A stretch of 64,000 nucleotides of DNA. Origin: Otis tarda. Lineage: Eukaryota; Chordata; Aves; Otidiformes; Otididae. Made by a program: the position numbers and the translations under genes. The notes beneath the pieces were generated by a model. That model saw nothing but the letters and a program-made list of their open reading frames with translations. It ran no database searches and was not told the origin of the DNA. The stretch covers positions 46,602,001-46,666,000 of the forward strand of contig CM048553.1 in NCBI GenBank assembly GCA_026413225.1, read 5' to 3'. This document shows, in pieces, positions 11,064-25,589 of this stretch; position 1 is the stretch's first letter; each line of letters opens with the position of its first letter.

Positions 11064-14000
11064 GTTTTTTCCTTCTTTAATATTTCTCTCCAAATCTACA
11101 TTCTTTCTTGCACGTATAAATCTCACTGCAGTGCAAGTTATTAGCCCTTCCCAGGCTCAATTCACCCACTGCATTTTATTCAGAATTGTCTTTGAGATGC
11201 CAACAGAACTCCAGATACTGGTCTTTATCGTTCAGGTGTGCTACTATCCTCTCTTTAAAGATTTCCATGAATTTTCAAAATCATTCAGAAAAGCATACCT
11301 TAGGCTTGACAACAATTAATAAGTAACCAAAACACAGAGAGGCGCAAAGCCAAGAATTCTCAGGGGGCTCAAAACCTTTCACCTGTTGTATTTCATGCAA
11401 TTATTCATCCCTCAGTGCTATTCACATCTTACTTATCCCATGCTGTGGGAGAAATACACAAAATTAGCAAACTTCTTAGGCCACCATCACCACCCATGTG
11501 TGCACCTCCATGTCTGAAGTGACATCATAGGTCCCTGAGATTCTCCTCTCCTCCTACCCTGTCACATCCAAGTGTAAAGGACAGCAAGGTAACAAAATAC
11601 ATACACACCTCTTTAGCTTCAAGGAATCAAAGGCAGGGTGACAGGAAGAGGAGAGAGGCACTTTTGCTCACTCTTCCAATCTAGCAAAGGTACTACCTGA
11701 CTCCCACAGTGTTTCCATCAGCTGTCAGAAATCTCTCACCTATCTGACAGTTATAACAGATATTAAATATCAGTGTGTTACCAAACTTCTAAGTACTGAT
11801 TACTGATTTTTCTGTAACAGTAACAGGGGTTTAATGCAAAAGAAATATTCTTGGTATTTAGATTCTTGATAAGCCAGTGTCATATTTGTTACTAGAGATT
11901 TCAGGAGGCTTTTGTACCCAAGACAAAAGATTTCCCAGTTTCGGAAATATGAACGACTGAGAGAAACTAAAATGGGAAATGTAATGAAAAGTTTTGTAAC
12001 TAAAACTACTTTTCTCTGAGAGCTAAAAGGAGAAATGTTATTCCCTCTCCTTCCATCCCCCTCCCATTGCAGGGGGAGATTGATTTAACCTCATTTACTG
12101 CTCTCTAGGAAGAAATCATTCAGCCATGAGCCTCCCAGGGAGCTTCCGTTCACTGTACAAAAGCTCAAAATGTCACCGCATTTACAAATGAACAGAGCCT
12201 CTTACTCAAAAGGCTTCAGTGGAGTCACCAGGAAGAGCAGTAGCCCCCAGGTTTCTTCCTCTCAGGGTGAATACTTTATTGGCAGGATAATACATATGTT
12301 TCCATCAGGGAGAAGAGGTGCTGTGGGCTTGGCACATAAAGTAGTTCCCGGCCTAGGTTCAAACACATTGTGCTTTTACAGCCAGGTGTGGCTTTCCATT
12401 TCTACCTGTGTGAGCTGATTCATGGAATGCTGTACTACACATTATATGCATGATGTGTCCACGAATTTATGCAAGATCAAATGTACTTGGTCTGACTTTT
12501 GTTGGAGATACTTCCAACAGCCTGAGCATTTTTCTAAAGCTGCACAACAGTTTATTCTCAGTTTATTGTAATGGTGTGGTGGGACCAGGCTGCTCAGGAA
12601 ATTAGGACACTTGATGGTGCAGAGCATCCAAATCCTCTCGTGGCTTTGAAAATTTGTTCCAGTGTTTGTATTACCGTGTTATCCACCTACAGAGTTGACA
12701 AGCTGTAGGGTGGGGTGAGCTATGGCAGTGTCACAGACTCGCCCCATACACACACCTGACTCTTGCACATATACTACCTCCAGACTCACTTGGACCTTAC
12801 TATCTCTAGTCCCATACAAATGTATGATTGCAAGCAATGCTCAAGCTCAGCTATTGCTAGCCATCTTTCTCACCACTCAGCATCTCTGTCCTTAGTATCA
12901 CTGCCTTCACCATGCATGCAGTTTTTTCTTGCCACTGGTGGAGCGCATAAAATGGTGTCACAAAATGCAACCACTGGATGCTGCTGGTGGCTGATTCCAG
13001 CTTGGTCTAGATTCCTGTATAGCTGTTTATTTTTTTAGGGGCACAGCAAAGTTGTTCTACTTAGCTTGACAGAAATACTTAAAGAGCTACTCAAACCTTT
13101 CTGGGGGGGGAAAAAAAATCCACCTTTCTGGAAATTTTGGTTCTTGTCTCAGATTTTCCTCCCTTGACCTTTTGGTGACAGCTCTCTGCCCTGAGTTCGT
13201 GCTGATTTAGCCATATCAGGTGTCACTCCGGAGTAATACAGTAACACCAGGCTCCCACAGATAAAGTTCTACCAACAAAACTGTTCTTTGCCAATAAATT
13301 ATTTCAGTTAGGATGTCATCTGAGTTTGTACAGGCTTTGCCAGCCAAGGGGCAATGTTAGCTGTTCCCTCTAGGAGCTGTTTGGTGGTAGAGCTGCTCAG
13401 GTAAAACACTCATAACATAAATATGGCCTGTCTTCATTCCCTACTGACATTGCTTTGCCTTGAAATGGTTTCGCTGGGGGTGAAGAGCAAACATATGTTA
13501 TAGCAGTATCACTTGCAGTGCTACACAGGTGGCTAAATCCATCATCATATGGCATCCACTGCAGGCAAAGTAGCTGTGAAAAGGCACAATGCCAGCCAAA
13601 TACAGACATGAATAGACAGAATGAAAAAAAACCCACAACAACTCTTTATATAATCCAAAGCAAAGAAATACACAATTCATGAACAGTGTATTTATAGTAT
13701 GTGAATGCAAGGAAGGGCTTGAAGGAGGAGGGGCAGGGAAACAGATAGAAAATTTAGAAGGTACTTTTTGCCACTCCCTGTTGCAAACTCCCAGGGCACA
13801 AAAATAAATGACCTGCCTTAGTTGTGTGTATTTCTTTTTAATTTTTTTTTACTGTGTGTACATATACATGCATGGGTATAAAGGGCATGTACAGGTGGCC
13901 TTTTAGCATTGAAACATTTGGCAATCTAACTGTGAATTCTCCACAAACTGCACCTATATGTGTACACACATTAATTGCAATTGCATACTTATGGAGAATT

Positions 14001-17000
14001 CACACTTTGGTTACTTGTGTCTTTGAAATCTAGGAAGTCATGTACCTGGTGTTGGGCTGAAAGTAAGTGTGACTGCCAAAAGGAAATGGTTCACACAAAA
14101 GACAATGCAAAAGATAAGAAAAAACACTTACCGCTGTCTGACAAAGTCTCACATGATAGTGCTGCTTAGTTCTCTTTCAGGAGAATAAACAGAAGGTTAA
14201 AAATCCAATAGAAATGTAATAGAAAACAAAATGAGGTTTTGTAGCCTCTTCTACTCAAGTGACTTTTCAGCTGGGACACATGCATAAACACAGTCCTCTC
14301 TTCACACATCCTTCTCCATAACGTTTCTTTATACCCGCACAATGCCATTTTTAAAAGAAAGAGTCCCACTTCTCACCGAAAAAAAACCCAAGTTCTGCTA
14401 GAGTAGAACCACACACCTAAGAGACACTTTGCACTGAGCAGACTTGCTGAAAATCTGCAGAATGGTGTCAGTCGTGAAGAGAAGTGCAAAATGCTTATAC
14501 TTTCTTTTGTAAATGATCTGGTTTAACAAGAGAACATTTTAAAATTGCCAGCTTTCTTACTTTTAATATGAATGGTAATTTTGTGTACATTTTAAGTTCA
14601 ATAGCTGATATTTTTCAACTAACAGACAAGAAGATAGCACACTAGCAGAGTTTGCAAACAGTTTTCGTTTTCTGACATAAAAAATGCCTCCCGACAACGC
14701 TCATGACCAACAGGAAAAGTGTCAGAAAAGTAGCAGAAGCTCCTTCTGACAGGTCTGCTGAGCCAAGTCCTTGATAGATAATAGAAGGAGAAAAATTGAA
14801 CTAAATCGTATTTGTTCTAATCTACTTCTACGCTCTTTAAAATGTGAGAACTATTTTTCTCCTTACTTCTCTCCCAACTAGAAAAAAGGACAAAACATTA
14901 CACAACTCCATGAGGATAATTTCCTTCCATTATTAAACTGCAGTTTAATTTACTACAATAATCCCAAAATCCACTAGAAAATTTGTGCCTATACCACAGT
15001 ATATAATCTGATTAATAAAATGGTATAAGATTGCAGCATGCAAGGACTTCATGCAAGCAAGTTCAGTCTCAAGAATACCCTTAAGTCTATTCTGATTCTG
15101 CACAGCATATACTCAAGTCCAATTGATACTCAAGAGGTCTACATATATACTTAAATTCTTTATGAAAAGAAGTTGAGGGAAGAAGTATCATTTAAATCTA
15201 AGATTAATTATTCTTCAGTTCAGCCTGTGCTCACAGCAGTTTGGTTGGGCTAATTGCCAGCTCCATGTTGAAAAAAATCGCGCTACTTTTCAACCCAAAA
15301 AGCTGCTTCTAGGTGTATTCAAGAAGGAGCTCTTGTCATCTTGGTACACATTGTAGGAAGAGGAAGTGTACATACACCATCAGAAAAACACCTTTGGTAG
15401 GTCTGCTTTACATCTCTGCTAAGGGGCTATGCTCTCAGAGCTCTGCTGCCCTAGTTGTAGAGCACAGGCTCCACACAAGTAGACAAAGCACAGCATTTCA
15501 TTTCGATTTAGCAAAAAGAAGGGGACAGATGCATCTCTTAAGTCCTGAAGAAATTCTGGTCAATAACGGAAAAAAGAAATCCATACGGATAAAAAGATAA
15601 AATCAGTCTCATTCAAACTGTGCAATGAAAATCTGGATTAGTGCTTTATTCAGGAAGGCAGAATTTAGCGTCTTCTCTCTCAAAGCACCACTGAGTACAA
15701 ATGAGATGAAACTATAAAAGGGTCAGCCAGGTCCCATTTTGAATTTGAATTGATCTTGTTTTGTTGGCTTTAATAATCATTTTCTCGGAGGTATCTTGGA
15801 AAGACACTACCTCAAAGATTTCATGTGCATTCATTCCCTTATCATTTTACTTTTGCAGTTTCTTAAAGGAAACTCACTTGCTAAATTTATGCTGTGTAAC
15901 CTAATTGCTAGGCTTTCACAGCATGCACTTCCCAATAGTCTTCAAGCACTTGAATCAAAGATATGTAAAAACGAGCAAATAACTGCAGCTTTCAGTTCCT
16001 TAGATTTTGTTAAGACTGTAGCCTGAAACCAAGAAATAAATCACTCTAAAAACTCATACAAATATAAATCAGCCTCTGCTTAAGGCTCCGTTAAACCAGG
16101 CTTCTAAGTTAAACCAGGACTCCTTCCTCAGCAAAGCAGTCAGACATGTGCTTAATAACATAGATAAGTTCCAGTAATAATATACTTAAGTATACTTAAG
16201 TCCAAATGAAATAATAGTTAAGTCCAAATGAAATCAGTGTGGTTGAAAAACCAGCATTTAAACCTTAGTGCATATTATAGCATTTTACTAAATATAGCTG
16301 ATTAGCTGAAACAGATTTCTCTTCTGAAGAAATACAATTTGGCTTTTATGTTATTTACAGGCAGCTCACATAAGCAGTAGCTAGGAAAAACCCTATTTCT
16401 CTTAATGTCACTAGCAATGAGTTAAATAGTTAAAAACCTGCATTATGAGGTGTTGTTATTCAGATTTAAATTAAATCAGTTTAATAACTTCATAGTTCTT
16501 TACAAACTTTTTTCTTTCAAATAATCTCCACCCCAAGAACCTGGTAAAACTGTTCTTGCAGAGATACCATAAATCAAACACTGCAGAAAGCTAGAACAGG
16601 GATGTATCAAAAAATGCATACCCTGAAAGAGATCTTTGATCCCAAACAAAAACCTCTGAAATATTTTCAGAGTGTCTGTTTTGGCCAGATGTGCAGAACA
16701 GATGCACATGGTTTTCTCTGAGCTCCTCTCGTCTCAAAAGCCAAATCAAACCAATCAAAAAAGTCTTATTTGGAATGACAGATTTGATTCAGGCATGACT
16801 GAGCACCTGCTAGAACCCTGTTAAAAACGACATTATTTTTTAATAAATGAAAGATGAAATATTTATTCCATCTTTTCCAAGAGCTCTCAGTTGTACTGAA
16901 TACCTGCTGGAATACTCGAAACTCAAAGACATGGTGATAGCATATTCTCAGACTTGAAGGGAAAAAAAGGTAGGAAGTGGAGCTGCAGAAATTGCAGTCT

Positions 17001-18775
17001 TGCCGCAGAAATAAAACACAGAAAAGCCTGGACAACATTTCCCAGCAAATGGACCACATGCATTATTCTGTGTGGCACCTACTGTTCCATTAAAGTCTAA
17101 TAAAGACAGTTCAGAGAAGCTTCTGTCTCACGTCACAGAGGGTCTCTGAGCTGGTACTTTTTAGTACTCAATAATTTAAACACTGTATTAGCACATTTAG
17201 TGGATGTTCCCTGACTGGTAGCAAGCCGTAGATCACTGGCGATTTCAAGAACAGGCAAGCCCAAATGGCTGTGACTTTTTAAGACAACATATCCACAAGA
17301 TGGGGAAGGATTCACAGTCCCTGAGCAAATACAGCATACTTCAAAAGCCAAACCTCTTATCTTAGGCTCTCAAAGATTATTTTGATTTAAAGGACTCGGT
17401 GCCAGGCCCTGATCCAGGAGATTTTCCCTAACCCATTAACTGCAGCACTCTTCGTTCAAACAAAGCCTGCAATCATCCTGTAAGGTTCATTACCATTAAA
17501 GAGTTCCCAAGTGCCCAAAGAGTCAGAGAAGATACGGAGAAGAGTAGCCTGTGCAGGGGACTGAGTTCTACAAGCTTGCACAGCGTGGGATCCTACTAGT
17601 TCCTTCTCCCCTCCCTTCCAGGTCACAGAGCTCAGCAAGCCAAGGCAGATGGGTGAAGGACAGTTACCCCTGCAGTAGAGAGGGCAGATCTGACCGCAAT
17701 GGAGCGAGCTGTACCTGCAGTCACAACCAGCATAATAGAGAAGAGATTGAAGGACAGCTCTGAGTTGATAGCGCATGCTGAAGTCCCTGTCATCCCTCGC
17801 AGATTAAAGCTATTGCTGCTAAGCCAAAAGAGCTGTCAGAAAGTGTAGGATTGAAAAATGGGTCTCATTTACACTGGAAAATTAGTGCCGTACAGAGACT
17901 CAACTCCCCCTGCTCCAATTTGGTGGGTATCCAATCTGAGATGCGTATAGATACACCAGTTTAGATCTTAAATCTATATTGCCACGCTGATGCAGTGGGG
18001 CTTATCTGGTTGGGTGCTACATTGCTTTTTAATCCTATCTTAAATCTAGATGTCTCTGCATTATGGGTTAGTTGGACAGAACTGGCAGCTGTTGCTATGT
18101 ACCAGAAGAATGGGAAAACGAAGAAATTATTCCATCTTTTACAGTTAGCAAACAGCAAAGTGAGAGGAGAAGCCAAACCCCATTGGAAGGCAACTCCCTG
18201 AACAGTACTTCCTCCAAGATACCATTTAAGTCGACCTGGCACAACTCTTGCGTGTTGGTAATAAACAAACTGATGAGTAGCTAATGAGAACACAGATGAT
18301 AAGTGAAGCTAAAGAGCATCAAGAGACATTTGGAGAAGTCAGAAACAACATAAAAGTTTATTTTAAAGCATGTCTGATGACAGCAATATTTGGAAACAGT
18401 GAAAATACTAAGAAATCAATCCAGAATAGGCTGGAAGATCCTGTGGATGGATAAAGTGGGGATGTCTCTGAATTTACTGGTACAATCCAAGTGAGAAAAG
18501 GTCCAGCGTGGTCATTTGGCACTGGAAACTGCCATATTAATTTCACTCTGAACATAATTAAAAACCAAAGCAAAACAAAAAAGTTCTATCCTTAAAATAC
18601 TTTAGAAACGAAGTGTACTGCCAGCTGCAGTACTTTGGGGCTGAAGGCCTCCAAGTGAGGACCTACCACCCAAGCTCAGAGCTCCAAAGAAGCGTGGGAT
18701 TTCCAAGGTCCAAAGCTCATGGCAAATCCCTTCTGAGGAAAAGGTCACTCTGCATCATAACTTTTTAATGTGATT
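11064..18775. other. Unique AT-rich DNA, 7.7 kb
   Basis: I see no gene, RNA gene or recognisable transposon. The short open frames on both strands have no identifiable domains. A small tandem duplication sits at 16181-16234 and is listed separately. Confidence 0.55.
16181..16234. repeat. Short tandem duplications
   Basis: TATACTTAAG occurs twice back to back (16181-16190, 16191-16200). The overlapping TTAAGTCCAAATGAAAT motif then occurs twice, at about 16196-16212 and 16218-16234. The pattern looks like two nested local duplications from replication slippage. Confidence 0.8.
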
Positions 18776-19302
18776 CATAGAATCATAGAATCATAGAATG
18801 GTTAGAGTTGGAAGGGACCTTCAAAGGTCATCTAGTCCAACCTCCCTGCAAGGAGCAGGGACATCCCCGACTAGATCAGGTTGCTCAGAGCCTCATCCAG
18901 CCTGGCCTTGAACATTTCCAGGGATGCGGCAATCCACCACCTCTCTGGGCAACCTGTGCCAGTGTTCTACAACTTGCATTGTAAAATATTTTTTTCTAAT
19001 TTCTAATCTAAATCTACCTCCTTCTGTTTTAAAACCCACTACCCCTCATCCTATCACAATGGGCCCTACTGAACAGCCTCTCCCCATCTTTCTTGTAGGC
19101 CCCCTTGAAGTACTGGAAGACCGCTATCAGGTCTCCCCAGAGCCTCCTCTTCTCCAGGCTGAACAGCCCCAACTCTCTCAGCCTGTCCTCACAGGAGAGG
19201 TGCTCCAGCCCTTTTATCATCTTCGTGGCCCTCCTCTGGACCTTCTCCAACTGGTCCATGTCCTTCTTATGCTGGGGGCTCCAGAACTGGACACAGTATT
19301 CA
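18776..19302 (-). mobile_element. CR1 LINE, young, 5'-truncated
   Basis: On the plus strand this begins with three CATAGAAT units, which are the ATTCTATG 3' terminal repeats of a minus-strand CR1. The conserved CR1 3' tail follows, then the end of ORF2. On the minus strand, 19310-19029 reads as the ORF2 C-terminus, including the hallmarks [20 protein letters not shown] and [15 protein letters not shown]. The element is cut off just upstream of YCVQFWSP, leaving about 530 bp. At the position deleted in the copies at 33361 and 48054 it is intact (GGCCACGAAG), and it has TAC where two other copies have TAG. Confidence 0.92.
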
Positions 19303-22300
19303 TTACTCATTCAATTTGAGAGAAGCAAAAAGTTTCTCTGAAACACAACTGCCATTCTGACCCCCACCACCCTAATTTGGGCAGTTCCAAAGGCAGCATT
19401 ATTCGGAATACTGTGCTCTTGTGCCACAATTCATGACGCCTGGAGCATTGCACTGTACAAAAAATCCCATACAAAGCTATGTGATCCCCGTGAAGAGAGA
19501 GATTGTTTATTATCTGCAGTGTCTTTTTTAATCAGTACTGAGGCTTCCAGTTGACTAACACTAGCGTAAAGGAGAGAAAAGTGGGCGAAAAGAAAAATTG
19601 CACCGGGTAGCACAATCCATCATTACTGTATAACTTCGCCCTTCTGCAATACTTTCCACACAAAGATTTCGCTTTACAAACATTAATCAGCAAGATTTAC
19701 TCTTGCTTTTAAGTGTACAGAACTGGAAAGAAATTAGCAGACTGTGATGTAATTTTAATTGCATTAATATGCAATAAAAGTATGTTCTTGGCAGAAAATG
19801 CTATTACTATACTACTTATGAGTTTAAATATTAAATACAACTCTCTTCTTCAGAGTTCCTCTTCTAATTACACATTTTATTTTATTCTACCATATCTTTG
19901 TCTTCCTAAAAGCATTTTGGAAACTAATGACAACTTTCAGGTTGGCTGGATTCTATTCTTTTTAATATAGCCAAGTGAGATTTAATTTGAAATCTGACAT
20001 CATCTTAAAATATTAATAAGATCAGGGTAGTTTTACAGTGTATATTCATCTCTATGATTGAAAGGAGCTCAGTGAAGTTGGTGCAGGCTTTAGGTATCTT
20101 AAAGTGTAAAAACATTATGTGCAAGACTCATATCAATTTGCAAAGCAATCTAAATCCCCTGTTAGTAGAGAAACACAAATAACACAGATCAAACTGAGGA
20201 GCTAAAGTGCAGATTTTCTTGCCAATTATCATCAAAGCCAGCAACTCATTGAAATCTACCCAAAGGGACACGGTTCCTGGAACTCCCTCTGAGGGAGAAA
20301 GAATGTTACATTCTCCCATAGGGACATTGTGTCCTACCACCCAACTCCTGCAGCAGCTCCATGCACACAACTATTGCCGTGCCACACCTTTGACATCGGT
20401 TTCCTTGCTGACAAAAACTGGAGCTGGCCAAGGCCAGCCTTGTATATGGTGTGCAATCAACTGAACTGTTGCCAACTCTCTTCCTGGGGAAACGGCGACA
20501 TTTCCAAGTTGTTCTCCTATGTGAACCCTTCCATTTTCATTGAACTTCATTTCAGTGGCTTGTGCTATGGTGGACCAGCAGTTGAGAAGAATATTGTTAA
20601 AGCTATGGCACAATAGCTGTTAAGTCTGAGGAGATGTTACACTCCTTTTTCAATAGTACAAGTTTGAACGACAGGAGTCACCACAAAAAGCAGAATCTGC
20701 ATGCAGGAGTAGTAACATGAGGGTGGATGGAGCTTCTCTGAATGGCTGAAAGAAAAGGTGAAAAGTGGGTTTGCTTTGGTGAAATTGTGTACGTGAAGAC
20801 TTACTGCCAGAAAACAACACTGAAACCCAGAAAAGGCAGAAAGCCTGGGACATCCATGGAAACACTTACATATCATGACCCCAAAAAGGAAGAGGAGCTG
20901 AAACACAGCTTTCTCCCTTGAATGCCAATACAGAGAGAGTAGAGTTTGGAATCTGAAAGAAGGAAAATGCCCACTATGATACATTTCCTAGTGTGTCTTA
21001 TAAAAGCAAACTTGGCATATATTTTTTTCACAGAAACAAGACCAGATAAAAAAAAAATTACAACTCTTTCACAGATTTTTTTTTTTTCAGAACAGTAGGT
21101 AGCAACCTGCATGACCTTATGGTACCTGCAGGTACCAAATGCATGAACTTAGAACTGCAATAGCAATGGACAGTGCAATGCACTTAGTGCAAGACAAGAG
21201 GGATGGCAATGGCAAGAGATGAGAAATCCTGAGAGCAGCAGGGTCAGATCTCAGTTCTAGATTAATTATTTTAGCACATACTGTGCCGATCCAAACTACC
21301 TTGGGAGTCAATGGTGCTGCTTACTGGTTACAAAGCAGTTACAAAAGTTGTGATTTGAAAAGGGTAACCAGATTAGTAGGAGCTTGTAGGGGCCTCCCTC
21401 AGTTTCTGGAGGGCGGATATAGCTTCTTTGCCTGAGCAAAAAACAGAATGTTGTATTTCTAAAAAGCTCATGAGTTATCAGTAAAACTGTAGCCCCTTAT
21501 CATGCTTAATTTCAGTATCACACACAGCAGTACTGAAGTTTCATCTCCCTAGTTCTACAGTCCTTGCAACAAGATGATGAACCATACTCCAAACTAACCC
21601 ACAAAAGGAAAACCACAATGCTTCCTATGTTACACGTCCTACTCCTACAAGAAACTTCATAATGAAGTGCTCTGTTGTAGCCATCTTTATTCTCTCTTGT
21701 TATTATCTCATCTTTGTCACTCAAAGAATAGACAGCAAATTAGTCTATGTGAAAAAGACTAGAGGAAGTATAGCACGGTGCCCGTTATTACCACTGAAAA
21801 CGCCTAATAGTGCAACAGTTCTGAAGAGAAATTTTAAATACCAGATTTACATAAAAAGTAACGAAATCCAGGCTCTGGGGTAGCTCAAATTCCAAGCAGC
21901 TTCACATGCAGTGATAACATAAAGGATCAGAAATTCCAGTAGAAAAGCAGAGACTGGATTAGGCACAGTCAACAGAAGATGATTAGCAAACCTCATTTGT
22001 TCTCGAATCTCATATTTTGGTTTTTTTCTCTTTTGATGAAAAGTCATGGGAAAAAAACCCAGCTGGTCGCCAACTGTTGACAATTGTTTGTTCAAACACT
22101 TGAATTATTGTAGTTACTTTAAATGTACTAATTGCCTGAGTTATCACATATTTATTAACAACTTTTTCTCTTGAAAAAAATTCTTAAAGACATTTACATG
22201 CAAACTTGTAAGCATCCTTCAAAATTTTTCATGTATCACTTCTTCATTCTTGACTTTTTTACAAATATTCCATCATTTTTTTTGCCTGCTAGGAAAAGGA

Positions 22301-25300
22301 AACAAGTGTTGGGATAGTAAAATGCTTCAGTGGTACTTGATCCTTCTTTGCAAGAGTAAAATCCACTCCGAATTACCCTAACTGCCCAAAGAAAGCAAAA
22401 CCACTAATACCACATTACTTCTTCCTCAAATCTGTTGCACATAAACCAAGAGACTTGAATTTAGAAATCTTGCTGGCCACCTTTGTCTCCAATGTTTTCT
22501 GTTCTTTGCTTAGCTGAAGGTCATATATAGCTATTACCTTAACAGCTGATAATGTAGTTATCCGAGTTACTGTTTTGTAAGTGGGACAGTAAAGCTACTT
22601 GTTCTTAAGAAAATCACTGCAATAAGCATACTGTTGCTACTGGATGCATCAGGAAAAACAACACAGAGCTAATTAATTTCTAGATATAACTAGAAATACA
22701 CCAATGGATAGAATGTGAAAGAGTGAGGTTGTATAGAAAGAAAAGGACAATTACTTACACAACCTCCACTTCATGAGCTATTGCATTAAAAAAGCACATC
22801 TCAGCTGATCACTCTTAGGAAAGAGAATATACTGGAGATGGAGGAGAAAACACCAGTGATTTAACACTTCAGCCTTTCTAGTTAACAACAGTGATACTTA
22901 ATTGATGTTAGTTGTTAAGTTTTCACAAAAGATTGCTACAGATTTTTATCCAACAGAAGTAAATAATTCATTTGTTTTATCTAGGATGATCCTCAGTTTA
23001 GCTCAAAGCCAAAGATACTAGTATGCATCCTAGAATGTGATTTACTATCTAAGAGCAACAAATCTATTCTCTAAGAATCAGATTATTTTCTATGGAGAAT
23101 TCAAAAAGGCTAAATCAGCTGAAATAAAGACAGCAAGGATTCTCATCCTTCCCTCCACCTGTGTTTGTTATTTACGTGACATTTTTATTGCAACTATATA
23201 TGCTAAGGGGAAAACAGCTTCAGTATTCAGTGCCTCCTTTGAAATATGTGATTTGGCATCAAGTGCACAAAATCAGTTTCTAGAAGCACAAGACAGTTAT
23301 GGGCAAAACTGGATGATCCCCAGAAATTGTACTGCAAACATTACTGAAGCATAGGTGTGTGTTTTATAACAATAAGTGCTTGTACTCAAAACCAACTATT
23401 TTAACTGCATCATAAAAGATATTTTCATGGAGCCCGTCAAGACTGTCTACACAGAGGTGCTCAGGAAAGTAATGGCGGCTCTCAAAGAGCCAGGAAACTA
23501 CCTGTGTAAGCCAAAGCAGCTCTAATAGCTTGTCTGCAAGGAAGAATGGTCTATGCCCAACGCCACCATTTTTGGTTCCCATCAGTGGATTATCATTCAA
23601 GACAGCATTAAAGAATGTGCTCAGCAGAAACAGATCTTTTTGAGCAGAGATGCCTTCCTGAACAGAGATCCAAAGCCACACACACAGTTAGGAGCTGAAC
23701 GAAGTCTCACTCAAATTAAGATCTAGGTTTGTGAGTCTTTATGCTGAGGGCTGTTTTATTTGTGAAGCTACCATGAAGCTAGAAAGAGCCAAGGGCAAGA
23801 GCTCTGCAAGGCCAGAAGTGCACAATGCCCTCATTGCAGACATCTCAGGCCCACATGTATGATCAGTGTCAATTAATTTAACTGCTCTGACCACAACAAA
23901 GCAAGGACTGATGAATATCAGAGCCAAAGAGCTGTCTAATAATCACTGTAGTCCTATTTTTCCTAAGGAAAAAAAAAAACCCTGTACGTTGTCCTATGTA
24001 TTCACCCATCTGTATGTCCATTTAAACTTTTAGTACTTTGAAAGTAAATGCCTGTGCTCATTGAATGTAAATATTCATAATACAAGGAATTTCTTTTAAG
24101 ACAATATTTAAAACTACAAATTTTGTTAAACTAGGAAACAATTAAAAACCCTGGGAAAAAGTGCTACAAGATTATGCATTTAACAGACCCCAGCTGGTTC
24201 TAGAAGTACACATATACCATATTAAAAAAAGATATTTTCTCCCTCAGGAATGCCAAATACCGTTCTTCATGAATATGTATAATTAGATGTTCTCTGTGAG
24301 TGAGAAGTAGTAATTAATTCAGTGTTAAACATCACAACCTATTACTTGAACTCCATGGCAACCAACATTGCCAAAAGAGAAAATGAAATTTCAAAGCCTA
24401 TTTTTAAATTATTACAGTTACACATTTCCCCAAATTTCAAAGCAAGCTTGTACTATTTTTGGATACACACAATTTAAGTTAACTTCTCTAATTGGTAAAA
24501 GATCAAAGTGACACCTAATGACTTTTGCTTGATAGCAGTGAATTACTGCTTCCATGATACTCAGGGGTTTGAAGGCAGAGAAGAGGAAAGGTAGCCGACA
24601 CTCACAGGTATGCGCAGCACTCCTACGGACATAATCCCAGTGCTTTTCACTGTTTCAGACACATTGCCCTCACTGACATCTCTGACTGACCAGGCCACCT
24701 TGCAGGGGTTTTAGGGTCTGACCTTAGTGCTCGAACCAGTGATTTTTACCCTTGAACTCATTAAGGATGAAGGCAGGCTGAGGAAAGCCACTGTGAATCA
24801 GCGTATCTCCAAAATCTGAATAGCCTGGCTTAAACGTGGATGTTTGTACCTTTGCATTTTCTTCCTACCTAAGTAAAGCCAACAGAGACTACAAGAGAGT
24901 TCACAATCTTTGACTTAGGAAAGTGGGAACAGCAAAGTAAAAATCAATGGCACTCAGGAAGGCAAATTCCAACACATATAGAGATGTGACTACAGATCCC
25001 TAGGAATGCTGGTCTAAAGGAAAAGCGTAGTAAAGAGAGACATTTCCTTAGAGAAGAAATGGCAGAAATACAAATCATCCCGGGGATGGAGGTAAGACAG
25101 CAACTGCAGCTAGAGGATGGATTTGACTACGCACTGAGCACATCCTGTACCTTAAATTCAAGTCGATTTCAAAGCACCAGGTCAGTCTACCAAGGACAGG
25201 TAAAAATTACACTGAGATGCTGCTTTCAAAGTCAGGAAAGACAAGGCCATAGTCAGATGCAATTAACAAAGACCATCAAGAAAAACAAGAAATTGTCCTT

Positions 25301-25589
25301 TAAGTATTTTAATAGAAGAAAATCAACAAAAATGTCAGTCTACTACTCAGTGAAACTGGCACCTTGCTTAGGGATGTCACTTGGAAAGCTGAAATTTGGA
25401 ATGCCTTTTTTTTTTTGCACCATCATTTCATTAAACATCAGCTAGCTCTCATAACTAATACCAGCAATAGACATTGAAACACCAATCTCTAATCGGGAAA
25501 TAAAAGGATTAGAGAACACCTTGGTAAATCAAACATTTTCAGTTTGGTCTGGCTTTTCTTGAAGAGCTGCTGGATGAACCATTGGCATT
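19303..25589. other. Unique AT-rich DNA, 6.3 kb
   Basis: No gene or transposon is recognised. A 12-base T run lies at 21076-21087. Two minus-strand open stretches, 20128-20613 (one in-phase TAG) and 23364-23681, are longer than most here but match nothing I know. An open frame on the plus strand at 25059-25445 is likewise unrecognised. Confidence 0.5.
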
